A stretch of 64,000 nt of DNA from Granulosicoccus sp. (GCA_020627685.1 JAHDGK010000009.1:1-64000); one strand, 5' to 3'; shown: positions 1 through 9,557, numbered from the stretch's first letter. Numbers and translations are program-made. The notes: generated from the sequence alone by a model not told the origin.

Positions 1-1
1 C

Positions 2-538
2 GTTGTAGCGATTATAGTGATTGCGAGTATTTGCTATTGCTGTGTTCCAGCGTGCCGGAAGTATCTAGATAGAAAGCTATTGGATTCTCCGTATGTTGGC
101 CGCTTGTTGCTGGGGATTTCATTAAGTCGCTATTCCGAAAATTGCGCCCGCCTATATGAGCGAGGACTACCTTTGGATGTAGCTATGCATATCAGCGAAG
201 GTGTAGTGCCAAATCGGGCGTTGAGAGGCTCGCTTATAGATGCCAGGTTACGGGTTGTATCTGGATCTGCGTTTTCCACATCTGTTGGTCGAATATCCTA
301 CCTGCCAGCCATATTCGTACGGATGCTGAAAGCCGGCGATACGGCAGGACAGCTCAAAGATTCGTTAATGCAGGCAAGTGTTCAACAGCAGCAAATGACG
401 GACACGCGTATCGATCGCATTGAGAAAATGATTGGTCCGGTGCTACTAGTTCTTGTTGGAATCGTATTGCTTTGGATTGTTGTCTCGCTTCTCGGGCCGA
501 TTTATCAGTCCGCAATTGATGCAGTGATAGGTTTATGA
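2..538 (+). CDS. GspF/PilC-like inner-membrane platform protein, C-terminal part (5' truncated)
   Basis: The reading frame is open from base 2, so the gene begins left of the window. The visible part has a hydrophobic segment at the left edge, then a soluble helical domain with the T2SF-type pattern (a run containing RYSENCARLYERGLPLDVAM, then LPAIFVRMLKAGDTAGQLKDS), then a C-terminal membrane helix (VLLVLVGIVLLWIVVSLLGP). This is the second T2SF repeat of GspF/PilC/MshG proteins, which form the inner-membrane platform under the assembly ATPase. The stop overlaps the next start by 4 bases (ATGA), so the genes are probably translationally coupled. The family is clear. Whether the machine is a secretion system, an MSHA-type pilus or another filament cannot be settled here. 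Confidence 0.8.
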   Translation, partial: VVAIIVIASICYCCVPACRKYLDRKLLDSPYVGRLLLGISLSRYSENCARLYERGLPLDVAMHISEGVVPNRALRGSLIDARLRVVSGSAFSTSVGRISYLPAIFVRMLKAGDTAGQLKDSLMQASVQQQQMTDTRIDRIEKMIGPVLLVLVGIVLLWIVVSLLGPIYQSAIDAVIGL

Positions 539-2205
539 AAAAGCTGCTGCCAGCGACGGGGAAGGATGGTAAAGAGCGCACTATCGTTGTGCTTACAAGA
601 GAAAAAATTGTTTGGTACCAAGTGTCTGTTGAAGGCGGTTTAAAGCCTATTTCGACTCAGCACGATTTCAACCGAAGCGTTGAGATACCCGAACGATACC
701 TTTTCTCAGACGACACCTGTCAGCTCATTGAATTAATCGTTGATACCCCGGTGGACGATCTTGACCGGGCGAAGGTTGTAGAGAACACACCTCGATATCT
801 TCAGCGTGTTCAGACAATTCGGGCTCTTTGGAATTTGAAGCGTGAATATGCCGAATCGCAAATACTAAAACTGCCCATGCAGTATTTTCCGAATATCGCG
901 AGCATATTGCACACATCTTTGCCTGAGAACTATCTACGCATGATAGAGAGTTTTCAGAATCATGGATTAGTGATATCACACATGACCACAACCACCCAAC
1001 TGATGGGTGTCGCGTTAACGGGTGCAGAGCCCTGTTTATTGGTTATTCCTTGTGGCTCTAGTCAACAGCGGCTAATGCTGATTGATGCCGAGGTTGTTGT
1101 ATTCATGCGAATAATCGATGTTGAAATTGGAAGCGATGTAGAAAGTGATACAAATCATCTTAGGCACGTAGAGGAAACACTGGATTATCTCGTCCAAGCC
1201 AACCTCATCAAGAGTCGTGAAGTGCGCGTCGCCACAGTAGATATTAAAAAAAGCGACCCGCACTGCGAAATTAGTTTAGAAAACTATCTTGCGAATACTT
1301 ATCTTAGGGGTGTAGCAGAACTCATTGGTGAATCCGATAGCTCGAGCAAGCTACTTAACCAAGAGCGCGTAGAAGAACGCCTTGATGTCAACATTAAGAC
1401 TGTAAGAAACCGTCTTCTTGTTTGGTTTCGTCGGTTTAGATCGTCTCAAAGAGTTTGGATGAAATCCAAAGAGAACGGCAGTGCTTTCAAACCGTATCAA
1501 GTCACGGACAGCGTATTGATGCACCACGATGTACTCAGTCCTTCTCGGAATCTTATGCGCAGCTATGGTGCTCTGCTGATACTGCGTAGGGTCACAATTG
1601 CCCTGGCCGTTGTTACGTTCTTATCGGTGTTGATGGCTTCAATTCACAGTGTCCGCCAAATACGCGGGTTAAACTCGCTGAAAGGCGACGGGGAGAATAT
1701 TGAAGCGGAGATTTTGCAGTTGAAATCTATGCTGAATGAAAGACATACAACCCCGTTTTTTACAGCGGCAACTCTAAAAGGCAACAAGGAGTTCGCTGAC
1801 AAACTCAAAGGCTCACCTCAGTCTGTGCTGACACTGGTGGCGACATTGATACAAGATTTCCCTTCAATACAACTACAGTCTCTCTCGTGGAGTATATTGC
1901 CCAGCGAGAGTGATGAAGAGACCGTCACCCCCTCAGTTATGCATGCAGCTAGGAGAAACTCGTTTATCTACGAAGATTCGAGTCAGGAAAAACTGTCAAT
2001 CATCTTTGAAGGATCCTTTAATTCTGCAGAGTCTCTTCGTGATAAACAACAACAGTTGGATCTATTCTCTCAATCGCTGTCTAGTAGTGAATTAGTCAGC
2101 AACCTATCCATAATGGATTCCCCCATTGAATCGGCGGGTAGTAGTGAGTCCTTCGACGACAAAGAAAGTTATTTCAGTATTCGTTTCTGGGCGGCGTTAC
2201 CGTGA
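535..2205 (+). CDS. GspL/PilM-PilN-like assembly platform protein
   Basis: A 556-residue protein with a long cytoplasmic part (about 1-350), one membrane helix (about 353-370, TIALAVVTFLSVLMAS) and a periplasmic part of about 185 residues that starts with a coiled-coil-like stretch. This matches GspL (or fused PilM-PilN/MshI), which links the ATPase to the pseudopilus platform. Position supports the call: it sits between a GspF-like gene and a short GspM-like gene with 4-base overlaps on both sides. I recognise no strong sequence motif, and it is longer than most GspL proteins (about 400 residues), so the assignment rests on topology and context. The ATG at 535 is chosen because it overlaps the preceding TGA. 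Confidence 0.6.
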   Translation: MKKLLPATGKDGKERTIVVLTREKIVWYQVSVEGGLKPISTQHDFNRSVEIPERYLFSDDTCQLIELIVDTPVDDLDRAKVVENTPRYLQRVQTIRALWNLKREYAESQILKLPMQYFPNIASILHTSLPENYLRMIESFQNHGLVISHMTTTTQLMGVALTGAEPCLLVIPCGSSQQRLMLIDAEVVVFMRIIDVEIGSDVESDTNHLRHVEETLDYLVQANLIKSREVRVATVDIKKSDPHCEISLENYLANTYLRGVAELIGESDSSSKLLNQERVEERLDVNIKTVRNRLLVWFRRFRSSQRVWMKSKENGSAFKPYQVTDSVLMHHDVLSPSRNLMRSYGALLILRRVTIALAVVTFLSVLMASIHSVRQIRGLNSLKGDGENIEAEILQLKSMLNERHTTPFFTAATLKGNKEFADKLKGSPQSVLTLVATLIQDFPSIQLQSLSWSILPSESDEETVTPSVMHAARRNSFIYEDSSQEKLSIIFEGSFNSAESLRDKQQQLDLFSQSLSSSELVSNLSIMDSPIESAGSSESFDDKESYFSIRFWAALP

Positions 2206-2738
2206 TGATGCTAAGGCTGTTGACGCCAGTCGCTCTCTCTGTGCTGTTGATATTTTCGCTCTATATCCCCAATAGCATAGCTCGAAGTATCGAAAGGCAA
2301 AGTGAGATCAATCGGCTGCTCAGAATTGAGTTGCAGCAAGCTAAACAAGTACAGACGTTGCTAAAGCTTAGGTCGTCTGAAAGTTCTGATGAGGAAGCCA
2401 TACCACGTAAAGATGTTTTGAAGGTTTCGCTAATTGAAAAGCTGCTTGAAAATTCTTGGCCGCGTGGAATTACAAACGTAGATTATGAATTTCAAAAGCC
2501 ACCCAGTATGTATTTAAGCTATGCGGGTTATCCCTTGGAAGGTGTCAGAGTTATTCTAAATTTTACTGCCAGGCACTCACTTGCTCTGATCAGTTATCTC
2601 GATCTTTTGATGTTGTCTGTGTATCCACAGCCCATAGAAATTCGTGCGTGCGAAAGCCGGAAATCTGAAGAGAACGGTCTGAGAAATCAATGTGTGCTGG
2701 ATTTCTACTATTGGGGTCCACCCAATGAACAAGAGTAA
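2202..2738 (+). CDS. GspM/PilO-like bitopic membrane protein
   Basis: A 178-residue protein with an N-terminal membrane helix (LLTPVALSVLLIFSLYIP), a coiled-coil-like stretch (SIERQSEINRLLRIELQQAK) and a small periplasmic domain. This is the topology of GspM, PilO and MshJ, which pair with GspL/PilN. The start is GTG at 2202 overlapping the upstream stop; ATG codons at 2205 and 2208 are equally possible. The last 14 bases overlap the next gene. No family signature is visible by eye. The call rests on size, topology and place in the operon. Confidence 0.5.
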   Translation: MMMLRLLTPVALSVLLIFSLYIPNSIARSIERQSEINRLLRIELQQAKQVQTLLKLRSSESSDEEAIPRKDVLKVSLIEKLLENSWPRGITNVDYEFQKPPSMYLSYAGYPLEGVRVILNFTARHSLALISYLDLLMLSVYPQPIEIRACESRKSEENGLRNQCVLDFYYWGPPNEQE

Positions 2739-3219
2739 CCGCAGCATTCTGTTGTTGATGACTTTAAGTCTCGTGGCATTTTCAGAACATATTAAGGCGT
2801 CTGAGGAAATCGAGGGTATGCGCCTTTTCTATACCGCTGAAGAGCGCATGGAAGAAGATACTGATAAAGAAGGAGAAGGTGGGAATCACACAGAGGAGAA
2901 TGCTAATACAACCGATGTAAAAACGCCGAATGTCACAGGAGAGGTCGATGCGGCCGTCGCTGTAGGGCAGATATCTACTACAGAACCTCAGTTAGTCTTT
3001 AACGCAATTGTCAGTCTGAATGATCGTGCTGTGGCAGTCATTAATGATCTACCCTGTCGAATTGAAAGCGCCCGTACTTCCAAAAAACAGTTGTCTGTTG
3101 TCTGTTCTCAAGGCGGCCTAAGCAAATACATACTCACGGTAAGCGCAGGTGTTGCACAATTGAATGTCTTTCATGGTGCCAATAAGCTAGCGTCTCTAGC
3201 GGTTGGTGAAAAGCTATGA
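2725..3219 (+). CDS. Small exported protein of the pilus/secretion operon
   Basis: A 164-residue protein starting at ATG 2725 with a signal peptide (MNKSNRSILLLMTLSLVAFS...KA), a polar Glu/Thr/Asn-rich linker and a compact C-terminal domain of about 80 residues containing two cysteines (LPCRIESA... and LSVVCSQ) that could form a disulfide. It overlaps the upstream gene by 14 bases and the downstream gene by 4. By position it could play the part of PilP, MshK or GspC, which connect the inner-membrane platform to the secretin, but I see no specific motif. Function unknown. Confidence 0.6.
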   Translation: MNKSNRSILLLMTLSLVAFSEHIKASEEIEGMRLFYTAEERMEEDTDKEGEGGNHTEENANTTDVKTPNVTGEVDAAVAVGQISTTEPQLVFNAIVSLNDRAVAVINDLPCRIESARTSKKQLSVVCSQGGLSKYILTVSAGVAQLNVFHGANKLASLAVGEKL

Positions 3220-4334
3220 ACACCCAGGAGCGAGGGGTTGTGGTATTGGTGCTGTTAGTGTTGGCCTCACTGGCAGGCTCGGCACTATTAGGTGTCCATT
3301 CGTTGCGAGTCTCAACAAGCGCTCAGGAAAAAGCGTTATTGTTGAAAGCCGATGTGCTGCATGCGCGTGATGCTTTAATCAGCTATACAGCTCACTATCC
3401 TTACCTGTATGGTGCGCGCGGATCTGGAGTAGGGCATTTCCCGTGCCCCGACACCGACGGCAATATTGACTCAACGGGTGCAGTCTGGTCACAGCGACTA
3501 GGTCCAAATCCGCCTTGCGGATCTCACGAGACTGCAGAAGGGTTGCTGCCCGCTCATATTAGTTTCCCCAATCATCGTTATTCGTTTGCCACACACTCCA
3601 ACGTCCCGGTTTCCTATCACGTGTCCGGACGGTTTATCAATAATCCTATCAACCGTGCCGTAAACCCTGAAGTCGTCCTAAACGCCGAGAATGCATATAT
3701 ACCGTTAGTAGAGCTTAATCAAACGGTACATCGCAACGTAGATTCATATCCTAGCCACGTTAATGCTGTCATAACTCCCGCATTGTTATTGTTAAGCACG
3801 AAGCTTTCAGTTGCCTCTTGGCTTGTTAAGCGGCTCGATCAGTTAGGTTCGATGAGTTGTGTGTTGTCTTCTAAAGGCGAGGTTACCGATCAACAAGAGT
3901 CATTGGATACCTCTACTGATTTGCTAGACATGCGGGGCCCGTTACGGAGTGATTGGTGTATTCAATATTTGGCGGTTTCAAAACGATGTAATCAATCCAT
4001 CCGTTTTCCAACAATATCAGTGATCACGAGCAGGATGGAGCATGTTAATGAATTTAGTATCTCTGAGGAAACACACAGCCAACTCATTACGATTCTTCTC
4101 GCAGACGAATTTCCCAACGAATACGATTGTGAGAAATCTCCGGAATCCCAGTTATTCATTGAAGGTGCGCGGGCAAAGTCCCACTGGTTTGTTCGTAACC
4201 ACTGGGCACTGTGGATGAAAGTGGTGATAAATGATGCCTGTGTTCTCGATACGGCTTTCAATTGCAAGTTTAAGAAGTTCACTGATCTTGTCGAGAAAGC
4301 CAAGCCGCTACTGATACATTGGGGGCTTGAATGA
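3216..4334 (+). CDS. Pilin-like/PilX-like protein with N-terminal membrane helix
   Basis: A 372-residue protein. Its N-terminus (MNTQERG followed by VVVLVLLVLASLAGSALLG) resembles the type IV pilin-like hydrophobic helix of PilX/GspK-type minor components but lacks a canonical GFTLIE cleavage site. After the helix comes a long amphipathic stretch and then GHFPCPDTDGN, a motif of the kind seen in many prepilin-like proteins. The next gene carries a related LPCP motif. The rest has several scattered cysteines. Start and stop overlap neighbouring genes by 4 bases. Likely a minor pilin or tip component (inference); it could instead be a non-processed membrane protein. Confidence 0.55.
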   Translation: MNTQERGVVVLVLLVLASLAGSALLGVHSLRVSTSAQEKALLLKADVLHARDALISYTAHYPYLYGARGSGVGHFPCPDTDGNIDSTGAVWSQRLGPNPPCGSHETAEGLLPAHISFPNHRYSFATHSNVPVSYHVSGRFINNPINRAVNPEVVLNAENAYIPLVELNQTVHRNVDSYPSHVNAVITPALLLLSTKLSVASWLVKRLDQLGSMSCVLSSKGEVTDQQESLDTSTDLLDMRGPLRSDWCIQYLAVSKRCNQSIRFPTISVITSRMEHVNEFSISEETHSQLITILLADEFPNEYDCEKSPESQLFIEGARAKSHWFVRNHWALWMKVVINDACVLDTAFNCKFKKFTDLVEKAKPLLIHWGLE

Positions 4335-5050
4335 CAAAAGAGAGGGGCTACGAAAAAGGATTTACACTCATCGAGCTTGCCATCGTTCTTCTCATTGTTG
4401 GCCTGCTATCGAAGACCATGCTCGAGCCCATTGCTTTCGCCCAGGAAAGACAACGCTACTCCAAAAACTATTCCAAGCTTCAATTAATCAAAGAGAGTCT
4501 TCTAGCACATGTCGTCGCAACAGGCACTCTTCCTTGCCCGACCTCTGCCAATAAGCCTTCCGGTGCGAATACTTCTTTTGTATGTACTGTCGATCAGGGT
4601 GGAATTCCCGCTGCAATCTTGGGAATAGCAGGCGCTGTGAATGAGCAAGGTGCTTTGCTGGATGAGTGGGGCCGTGATTATCTTTATGCAGTTAGTTTGA
4701 GTAGTCACCCTGCTGAAGGGGAGGAACACTTACCCGACTGGACCACTGTTGGTGAAGCAAGTGCTGTGGGTATAGCTAACTTGCGAGGCAGTCTTGCATT
4801 ATGTATGCGTGCTACTGCAGTTAGTTGTCCCATGAATCAAGTCAGAGCCAATGAACTGGCATTTGTAGTCGTATCCAATGGCCGGAAGATCTCGCAATCC
4901 GCACGTGAAACCGAAAACTCCGATGGGGACAATATATTCGTAGTCGCGGAATATTCTATAGAAGGATCAACAGCCTTTGATGATCAAGTCGTTTGGTCGA
5001 GTGCACAGGAAGTTATGTATTGGATGCTTCGTGCCGCCTGGTTGCCATAA
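4331..5050 (+). CDS. Type IV/type II prepilin (class III signal peptide)
   Basis: A 239-residue prepilin. The leader MTKERGYEKG precedes FTLIELAIVLLIVGLLSKTM, giving the classical prepilin peptidase site G-F with Glu at +5, followed by the hydrophobic assembly helix. Further on are LPCP (about residue 63), several cysteines able to form disulfides, and a DEWGRDYLYAV stretch typical of pseudopilins. A run of five G at 4321-4325 sits about 5 bases before the ATG, and the ATG overlaps the upstream stop. It is the last gene of the operon. No prepilin peptidase or secretin gene is in the window. Prepilin identity is firm; major or minor subunit status is not known. Confidence 0.85.
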   Translation: MTKERGYEKGFTLIELAIVLLIVGLLSKTMLEPIAFAQERQRYSKNYSKLQLIKESLLAHVVATGTLPCPTSANKPSGANTSFVCTVDQGGIPAAILGIAGAVNEQGALLDEWGRDYLYAVSLSSHPAEGEEHLPDWTTVGEASAVGIANLRGSLALCMRATAVSCPMNQVRANELAFVVVSNGRKISQSARETENSDGDNIFVVAEYSIEGSTAFDDQVVWSSAQEVMYWMLRAAWLP

Positions 5051-5405
5051 AAATCGCTAGAACGTGATAAGTCTTTTCTCTAGCTATTTATTGGCGTTTT
5101 TACGGTTTAATCCAATTTAGTAATAGTTATTTACATTTGGATGCATTGAATTGTAGCGACTTTGTAAACACTGCGTTCTAACTCTTACGGGACAGTCGTG
5201 GCTGATTAAAATACAACTACTGGCATTTCCGAAGCTGTTGGTTGCACTTTGACTATTGAATAAATGCCGGTGATTAAATTCACGAGATAGTCGTTGCAAA
5301 AGGGCAGACTGCAATTCTGCGTTTTAGCGGTGCATTTGTTGGTAGATGTATTCAGCAATACGCGTCCAGGCTTTTTTGCACTCTAAAAGTACAAAGAGAC
5401 ATTCA
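5051..5405. other. Intergenic region between prepilin operon and aqpZ
   Basis: AT-rich 355 bases with no coding region I can support. A short inverted repeat GCTAGA (5056-5061)/TCTAGC (5079-5084) lies just after the prepilin stop, followed by a T-rich stretch, and could belong to a weak terminator. The aquaporin promoter must lie here, but I could not identify it convincingly. Confidence 0.4.
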
Positions 5406-6119
5406 ATGAAAATGAAAAGCAAACTTATGGCCGAGTTTATCGGCACATTCTGGTTAGTGCTGGGCGGTTGCGGTAGCGCAATGCTTGCTGCGACATTTGG
5501 CGCTGAAGATGGGATCAATATCGGCCTTGTCGGTGTGTCTCTGGCATTTGGTTTAACCGTTCTCACAATGGCCTATGCCGTAGGGCATATCTCAGGTGGT
5601 CACTTCAATCCTGCTGTTTCAGTTGGTTTAGCGGTTGGTGGTCGTTTTTCATGGGCAGAGCTCGTGCCTTATGCAATTTCACAAACGTTGGGTGCTATCG
5701 CTGCCGCAGCGGTCTTGTTGGTCATTGTCACCGGTAATGGTTCCGAAGCCGGAACGCTGGCTTCAAACGGATTTGGCGACGCTTCACCGGGCGGTTACAG
5801 CATGATCTCAGTATTGATTATGGAAGTTGTCATGACTGCTGCATTCTTGTTCATCATTATGGGTGCAACTGATTCACGTGCACCGGCAGGTTTTGCACCT
5901 ATCGCAATCGGCTTGGGTTTGACGCTTATTCACCTGATTTCAATCCCAGTATCAAACACGTCTGTTAACCCAGCTCGTAGTACGGGTCCCGCGTTGATTT
6001 CTATGGATGCTACTGCAATCTCTCAATTGTGGATGTTCTGGGCGGCGCCAATCGTTGGTGCGGCAGTAGGGGCAATCTTATACAAGATGACGGTTGCCGG
6101 TACTGGCTCCGACGACTAA
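5406..6119 (+). CDS. aqpZ: Aquaporin Z (MIP family water channel)
   Basis: A 237-residue inner-membrane water channel. It shows the six-helix MIP layout and both NPA half-helix motifs: HFNPAVS in the first repeat and SVNPARS in the second. The N-terminus [21 protein letters not shown] is typical of bacterial AqpZ, and the Arg after the second NPA (NPAR) is the selectivity-filter residue. ATG 5406 gives the usual length; ATG 5412 is also possible and a longer upstream frame is not needed. The gene stands alone with long intergenic regions on both sides. A role in osmotic water flow is family knowledge. Confidence 0.93.
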   Translation: MKMKSKLMAEFIGTFWLVLGGCGSAMLAATFGAEDGINIGLVGVSLAFGLTVLTMAYAVGHISGGHFNPAVSVGLAVGGRFSWAELVPYAISQTLGAIAAAAVLLVIVTGNGSEAGTLASNGFGDASPGGYSMISVLIMEVVMTAAFLFIIMGATDSRAPAGFAPIAIGLGLTLIHLISIPVSNTSVNPARSTGPALISMDATAISQLWMFWAAPIVGAAVGAILYKMTVAGTGSDD

Positions 6120-6133
6120 GGGTAATAAATAGT

Positions 6134-6164
6134 GCACCTTTGCTACAGCGAATAGCGAAGGTGC
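6134..6164 (+). terminator. Hairpin downstream of aqpZ
   Basis: A 12-bp stem (6134-6145 with 6153-6164, one G-U pair) with a 7-base loop starts 15 bases after the aqpZ stop. It lacks a clear T-tract, so it may be a 3'-end-stabilising or factor-assisted terminator hairpin. Confidence 0.45.
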
Positions 6165-6541
6165 CGACCAGGTTGCTATGATCAAATGGAATTGGTCATA
6201 GTGCTTTTGTACGTACAACTCTCCTTCCTAAGCTGATAACAGCTGCGCCTAGTAAGACTGTCTCTGCCGAGATTAGCGCACCAGTCCACTGTCGTTTTAT
6301 TCCTTGCTAGAGAATTTTATAGAGCACTTCTAGCTCGCGAAATGTCTGCGCCCAAGCATTAAATTTCACGCTATTATTCTTGTGCGCAAATCGACAATTT
6401 AACACTTCAATATACCGTCCCCTTTTTTATAGGGTGATAGGGTACTGCGTTGATAAGGACATCTCACGAGAATGACGCTTTTTACGGTGTCTGTCTGACA
6501 TGCCCGCCCTCTTAATAGTATTTTGAATCAAGGTTGTTGAT
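6165..6541. other. Intergenic region between aqpZ and yfaZ-like gene
   Basis: About 380 bases without a supported gene. Two short inverted repeats with no obvious role are visible. The promoter of the outer-membrane protein gene should lie in the last 150 bases, but no strong -35/-10 pair stands out. Confidence 0.3.
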
Positions 6542-7291
6542 ATGACTCGTATGAAAAAAATTGGAGTCGCTCTGGCTCTTTGCACGCCATTGGCAGTACA
6601 GGCCGGTGGAAGTCTAGAAGATATCGAAGGCGGCGATGCCACGATAACCGCTGACACGCTCAGCGATGATGTTCCAGCTCAGCCAGAACTTATGGCAAGT
6701 GAACCCGCTGCTGAAGAAGCATCAGATGCCTCTGATAAAGCTGCAGACGCTGCAGAGCCAATCACCATCGTGAAGTCACCTTCGACGTTTCAGTTCTATT
6801 CGAGTGATAAGGCCGCTGAATTGACCTATGAGCGAAGCGGGTCGGTTTTTGGTTTGGACAACGATCGCGCCTCTTTGGCTTTCCTGATGAACGAAGAACG
6901 TGACAATGCAGTGACTGCATCAATCATGTTTGATGCATCTCAGACTCTGGTTAAAGGGCTACGCTTGTCATTCGGTCCACAGGTCATCGCAGGTTTGCTA
7001 TCTATCGAAAATTCCGATGTCATTGGTTTCGCTGCAGGCATCGAGGCACTGTATGAGCTGCCCGTTAAGAAGTTTCCACTGCGTATATCCACAGCTCTTA
7101 GTTATGCCCCTGATATATTAACCTTCGGTCAATCAGACAGAATCATCGACTGGAACGTGCGTGCGGGTTTACCGTTGACCAGCAATATCACGGGCTTCGT
7201 GGGTGCTCGATATCTTCAATTTGATACTCGCCCCGGCGAGCGTAAGTTAGACCAGCAGGTCCATATCGGAATTCGTTGGTCCAGCAAGTAG
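6542..7291 (+). CDS. YfaZ-like outer-membrane beta-barrel protein
   Basis: A 249-residue exported protein with signal peptide MTRMKKIGVALALCTPLAVQA, then an acidic, Ala/Glu/Asp-rich linker (about 25-80), then alternating beta-strand-like segments ending in an aromatic-containing strand (VHIGIRWSSK). Phrases such as AAGIEALYELPVKKFPLRISTALSYAP fit the YfaZ family of small outer-membrane barrels, whose function is unknown. It has its own intergenic region upstream and a strong hairpin downstream, so it is probably monocistronic. The barrel prediction is good; YfaZ membership is moderate. Confidence 0.6.
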   Translation: MTRMKKIGVALALCTPLAVQAGGSLEDIEGGDATITADTLSDDVPAQPELMASEPAAEEASDASDKAADAAEPITIVKSPSTFQFYSSDKAAELTYERSGSVFGLDNDRASLAFLMNEERDNAVTASIMFDASQTLVKGLRLSFGPQVIAGLLSIENSDVIGFAAGIEALYELPVKKFPLRISTALSYAPDILTFGQSDRIIDWNVRAGLPLTSNITGFVGARYLQFDTRPGERKLDQQVHIGIRWSSK

Positions 7292-7307
7292 TCAACTGTG
7301 CAATTAG

Positions 7308-7334
7308 ATTGTGGCCACGACAAGTGGCCACAAT
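7308..7334. terminator. Bidirectional hairpin between convergent genes
   Basis: A perfect 11-bp stem (7308-7318 with 7324-7334, core GTGGCCAC) with a 5-base loop lies between the convergent yfaZ-like and tatD genes. Position and symmetry suggest a shared terminator, though no long T-run follows. Confidence 0.55.
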
Positions 7335-7355
7335 GACACCAGTCTCGGTGTCTAG

Positions 7356-8135
7356 TTAGCTATCCGCCTTGGCGCCTTTAAAAAGCGAATAGAAGTTATT
7401 CGTCGTGGCCTCCGCCAACTCTTCCAAGCTAATCCCTCTTAGCGCGGCGACATGCTCTGCGGTATGCCTTACAAATGCAGGTTCATTGGTCTTTCCCCGG
7501 TGTGGCACAGGTGCCAGATACGGAGCATCTGTTTCAACAAGAATTCTGTCGAGGGGAGCTTTCTGAGCAACCTCTTGCACGGACTTGGCACTCTTGAACG
7601 TCACGATGCCGGAGAAGGAAATATAAAAACCAATATCCAGTGCCTGTTTTGCAATGTCCCAGTCTTCGGCGAAACAGTGCATGACGCCTCCAGCGTCTTT
7701 TGCGTTGTGATCTCTCAACGTATTCATCGTGTCTTCTGCCGCAGCACGTGTATGAATAATCAAGGGTTTTTGTATTTGCTTGGCAACGTCAATATGCCTA
7801 TGGAAGCGATCGTGCTGCCACTGCAAATCGCCGCTGGATCGGAAGTAGTCCAGACCGGTCTCTCCGATGGCCACTATTTGCGGGTGGTTGGCCGCTTGTA
7901 GAAGCTCTTCTGTATTCGCTTCATGCCCACCCTCAGTGGTTGGGTGTATTCCCATTGATGCGCTGATTTGCTCATGATCCAAAGCCAGCTGCAAAACGGC
8001 CTCTCGATTCTCCCAGCTAGTCGAAATGCATAACAAATGACTGATTTGATTATCAGCTGCATTCTGTAGAATATCGGGTATACGATTCTCGAAATCCGGG
8101 AAATTCAAATGGCAATGCGAATCGACAATTTGCAT
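7356..8135 (-). CDS. tatD: TatD family metal-dependent DNase
   Basis: A 259-residue TIM-barrel hydrolase. Metal-binding motifs are DSHCHLNFPDF at the N-terminus, GETGLDYF in the middle, HTRAA, MHCFAED and the C-terminal signature ETDAPYLAPVPHRGKTNEP. These define the TatD/YcfH group, which has 3'-5' exonuclease activity and is linked to DNA repair. Length matches the family (about 260). It is convergent with the yfaZ-like gene and divergent from proA. The exact paralogue (TatD, YcfH or YjjV) cannot be fixed by eye; YcfH is the closest guess. Confidence 0.9.
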   Translation of the reverse strand: MQIVDSHCHLNFPDFENRIPDILQNAADNQISHLLCISTSWENREAVLQLALDHEQISASMGIHPTTEGGHEANTEELLQAANHPQIVAIGETGLDYFRSSGDLQWQHDRFHRHIDVAKQIQKPLIIHTRAAAEDTMNTLRDHNAKDAGGVMHCFAEDWDIAKQALDIGFYISFSGIVTFKSAKSVQEVAQKAPLDRILVETDAPYLAPVPHRGKTNEPAFVRHTAEHVAALRGISLEELAEATTNNFYSLFKGAKADS

Positions 8136-8270
8136 GGGTACGTTGGCTTAAACTAATTATTGATTAGGTGGAAGGTAGTTTGTCTAGGCAGTCAATGCCT
8201 GAAATAATTATCTTCGCGGTAGCATCCATTGTACGGCGCCTTGATGGACTTAAATAGAGGTAAGATTTTC

Positions 8271-9557
8271 GTGGCTCAGCCAGAAAGAAACGACAGTATT
8301 AATGACATAACAGACTATGTGCACGGACTGGGTCAAGCGGCTCGTCTTGCGGCCTCGGCAATGTCTGTTGCAGATACGGCGCAAAAAAATGCGGCATTGC
8401 TGGCAATGGCAAGTGCCATTGAGGCAAGTGCGCCGCTGTTACTCGATGCCAATAGTCAGGACATGAAGCGCGCCCGCGAAAAAGGTATCGATGCGGCGTT
8501 GCTCGACAGACTAGAACTGACACCTGCGCGAATTGAATCTATGGCTAACGGACTAAAAGACGTTGCCGCGCAGGACGATCCTATCGGTGCTCTCTCTGCA
8601 ACCACGAGAAGGCCATCGGGTTTGGAAATTGCCCGCATGCGAGTGCCTCTGGGTGTTATTGGTGTTATTTACGAATCTCGCCCCAATGTCACCGCAGATG
8701 CTGCAGCGCTATGCATAAAGTCAGGCAACACCGTAATTTTGCGTGGCGGATCGGAAGCGGCAAATTCTAATCAGGCCATTGCTGCCTGCGTTCAATCAGG
8801 GCTTGCGGAAGCGGGCTTACCTACATCAGCTGTTCAGCTTATCGAAACAACCGATCGCGCTGCCGTGGGCGCATTGCTAGCAATGGATGAATACGTTGAT
8901 GTCATTATTCCTCGTGGTGGTAAAGGTTTGGTGCAGCGCATCAGTGATGATGCGAAAGTGCCTGTCATTAAACACTTAGACGGTATATGTCACGTTTACA
9001 TCGATGAAGGTGCAGATCAGGACCGCGCTATTGATGTCGCGGTCAATGCTAAGACCTATCGCTATGGCATCTGCGGATCCATGGAAACACTATTGGTTCA
9101 TCGCAATGAGGCCGCCGAGTTGCTGCCAAAACTACACAGCGTTTTTTCTGACAAAGGTGTCGAACTGCGTGGCTGTAAAAATACCTTGTCTGAATTGCCC
9201 ACAATCACAACAGCCACTGATGCAGATTGGGATACAGAATACCTGGCGCCCATACTGTCCATTCGCGTTGTCGATAGTATCGATGAGGCGATGGCTCATA
9301 TTGCCCGGCACGGCTCTTCACATACCGATGCTATCGTCACTAACGATATGGGTAGGGCTCGTTTGTTTGTGCGACAAGTTGATTCCAGCTCGGTAATGGT
9401 CAACGCAGCAACCTGTTTTGCCGATGGTGCGGAGTACGGTCTGGGTGCTGAAATTGGAATCAGTACCAACCGCATGCATGTTCGCGGACCTGTAGGCGCT
9501 TTGGGTCTGACAACAGAAAAGTACGTGGTCACCGGGGACTACACGGTTCGTGGCTAG
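8271..9557 (+). CDS. proA: Glutamate-5-semialdehyde dehydrogenase (gamma-glutamyl phosphate reductase)
   Basis: ProA converts gamma-glutamyl phosphate to glutamate-5-semialdehyde with NADPH, the second step of proline synthesis. Visible motifs are the nucleotide-binding region [39 protein letters not shown] and the catalytic cysteine region [16 protein letters not shown] chose GTG 8271 because AGAGG lies 10 bases upstream and it gives 428 residues, close to the usual 415-420. ATG 8244 is an alternative. The C-terminus overlaps nadD by 8 bases, which begins the proA-nadD-rsfS-rlmH run. proB is not in the window. Confidence 0.93.
   Translation: MAQPERNDSINDITDYVHGLGQAARLAASAMSVADTAQKNAALLAMASAIEASAPLLLDANSQDMKRAREKGIDAALLDRLELTPARIESMANGLKDVAAQDDPIGALSATTRRPSGLEIARMRVPLGVIGVIYESRPNVTADAAALCIKSGNTVILRGGSEAANSNQAIAACVQSGLAEAGLPTSAVQLIETTDRAAVGALLAMDEYVDVIIPRGGKGLVQRISDDAKVPVIKHLDGICHVYIDEGADQDRAIDVAVNAKTYRYGICGSMETLLVHRNEAAELLPKLHSVFSDKGVELRGCKNTLSELPTITTATDADWDTEYLAPILSIRVVDSIDEAMAHIARHGSSHTDAIVTNDMGRARLFVRQVDSSSVMVNAATCFADGAEYGLGAEIGISTNRMHVRGPVGALGLTTEKYVVTGDYTVRG

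Noticed and set aside
7452-7901. 149-codon plus-strand frame
   Set aside because: Antisense to tatD, with no recognisable protein features.
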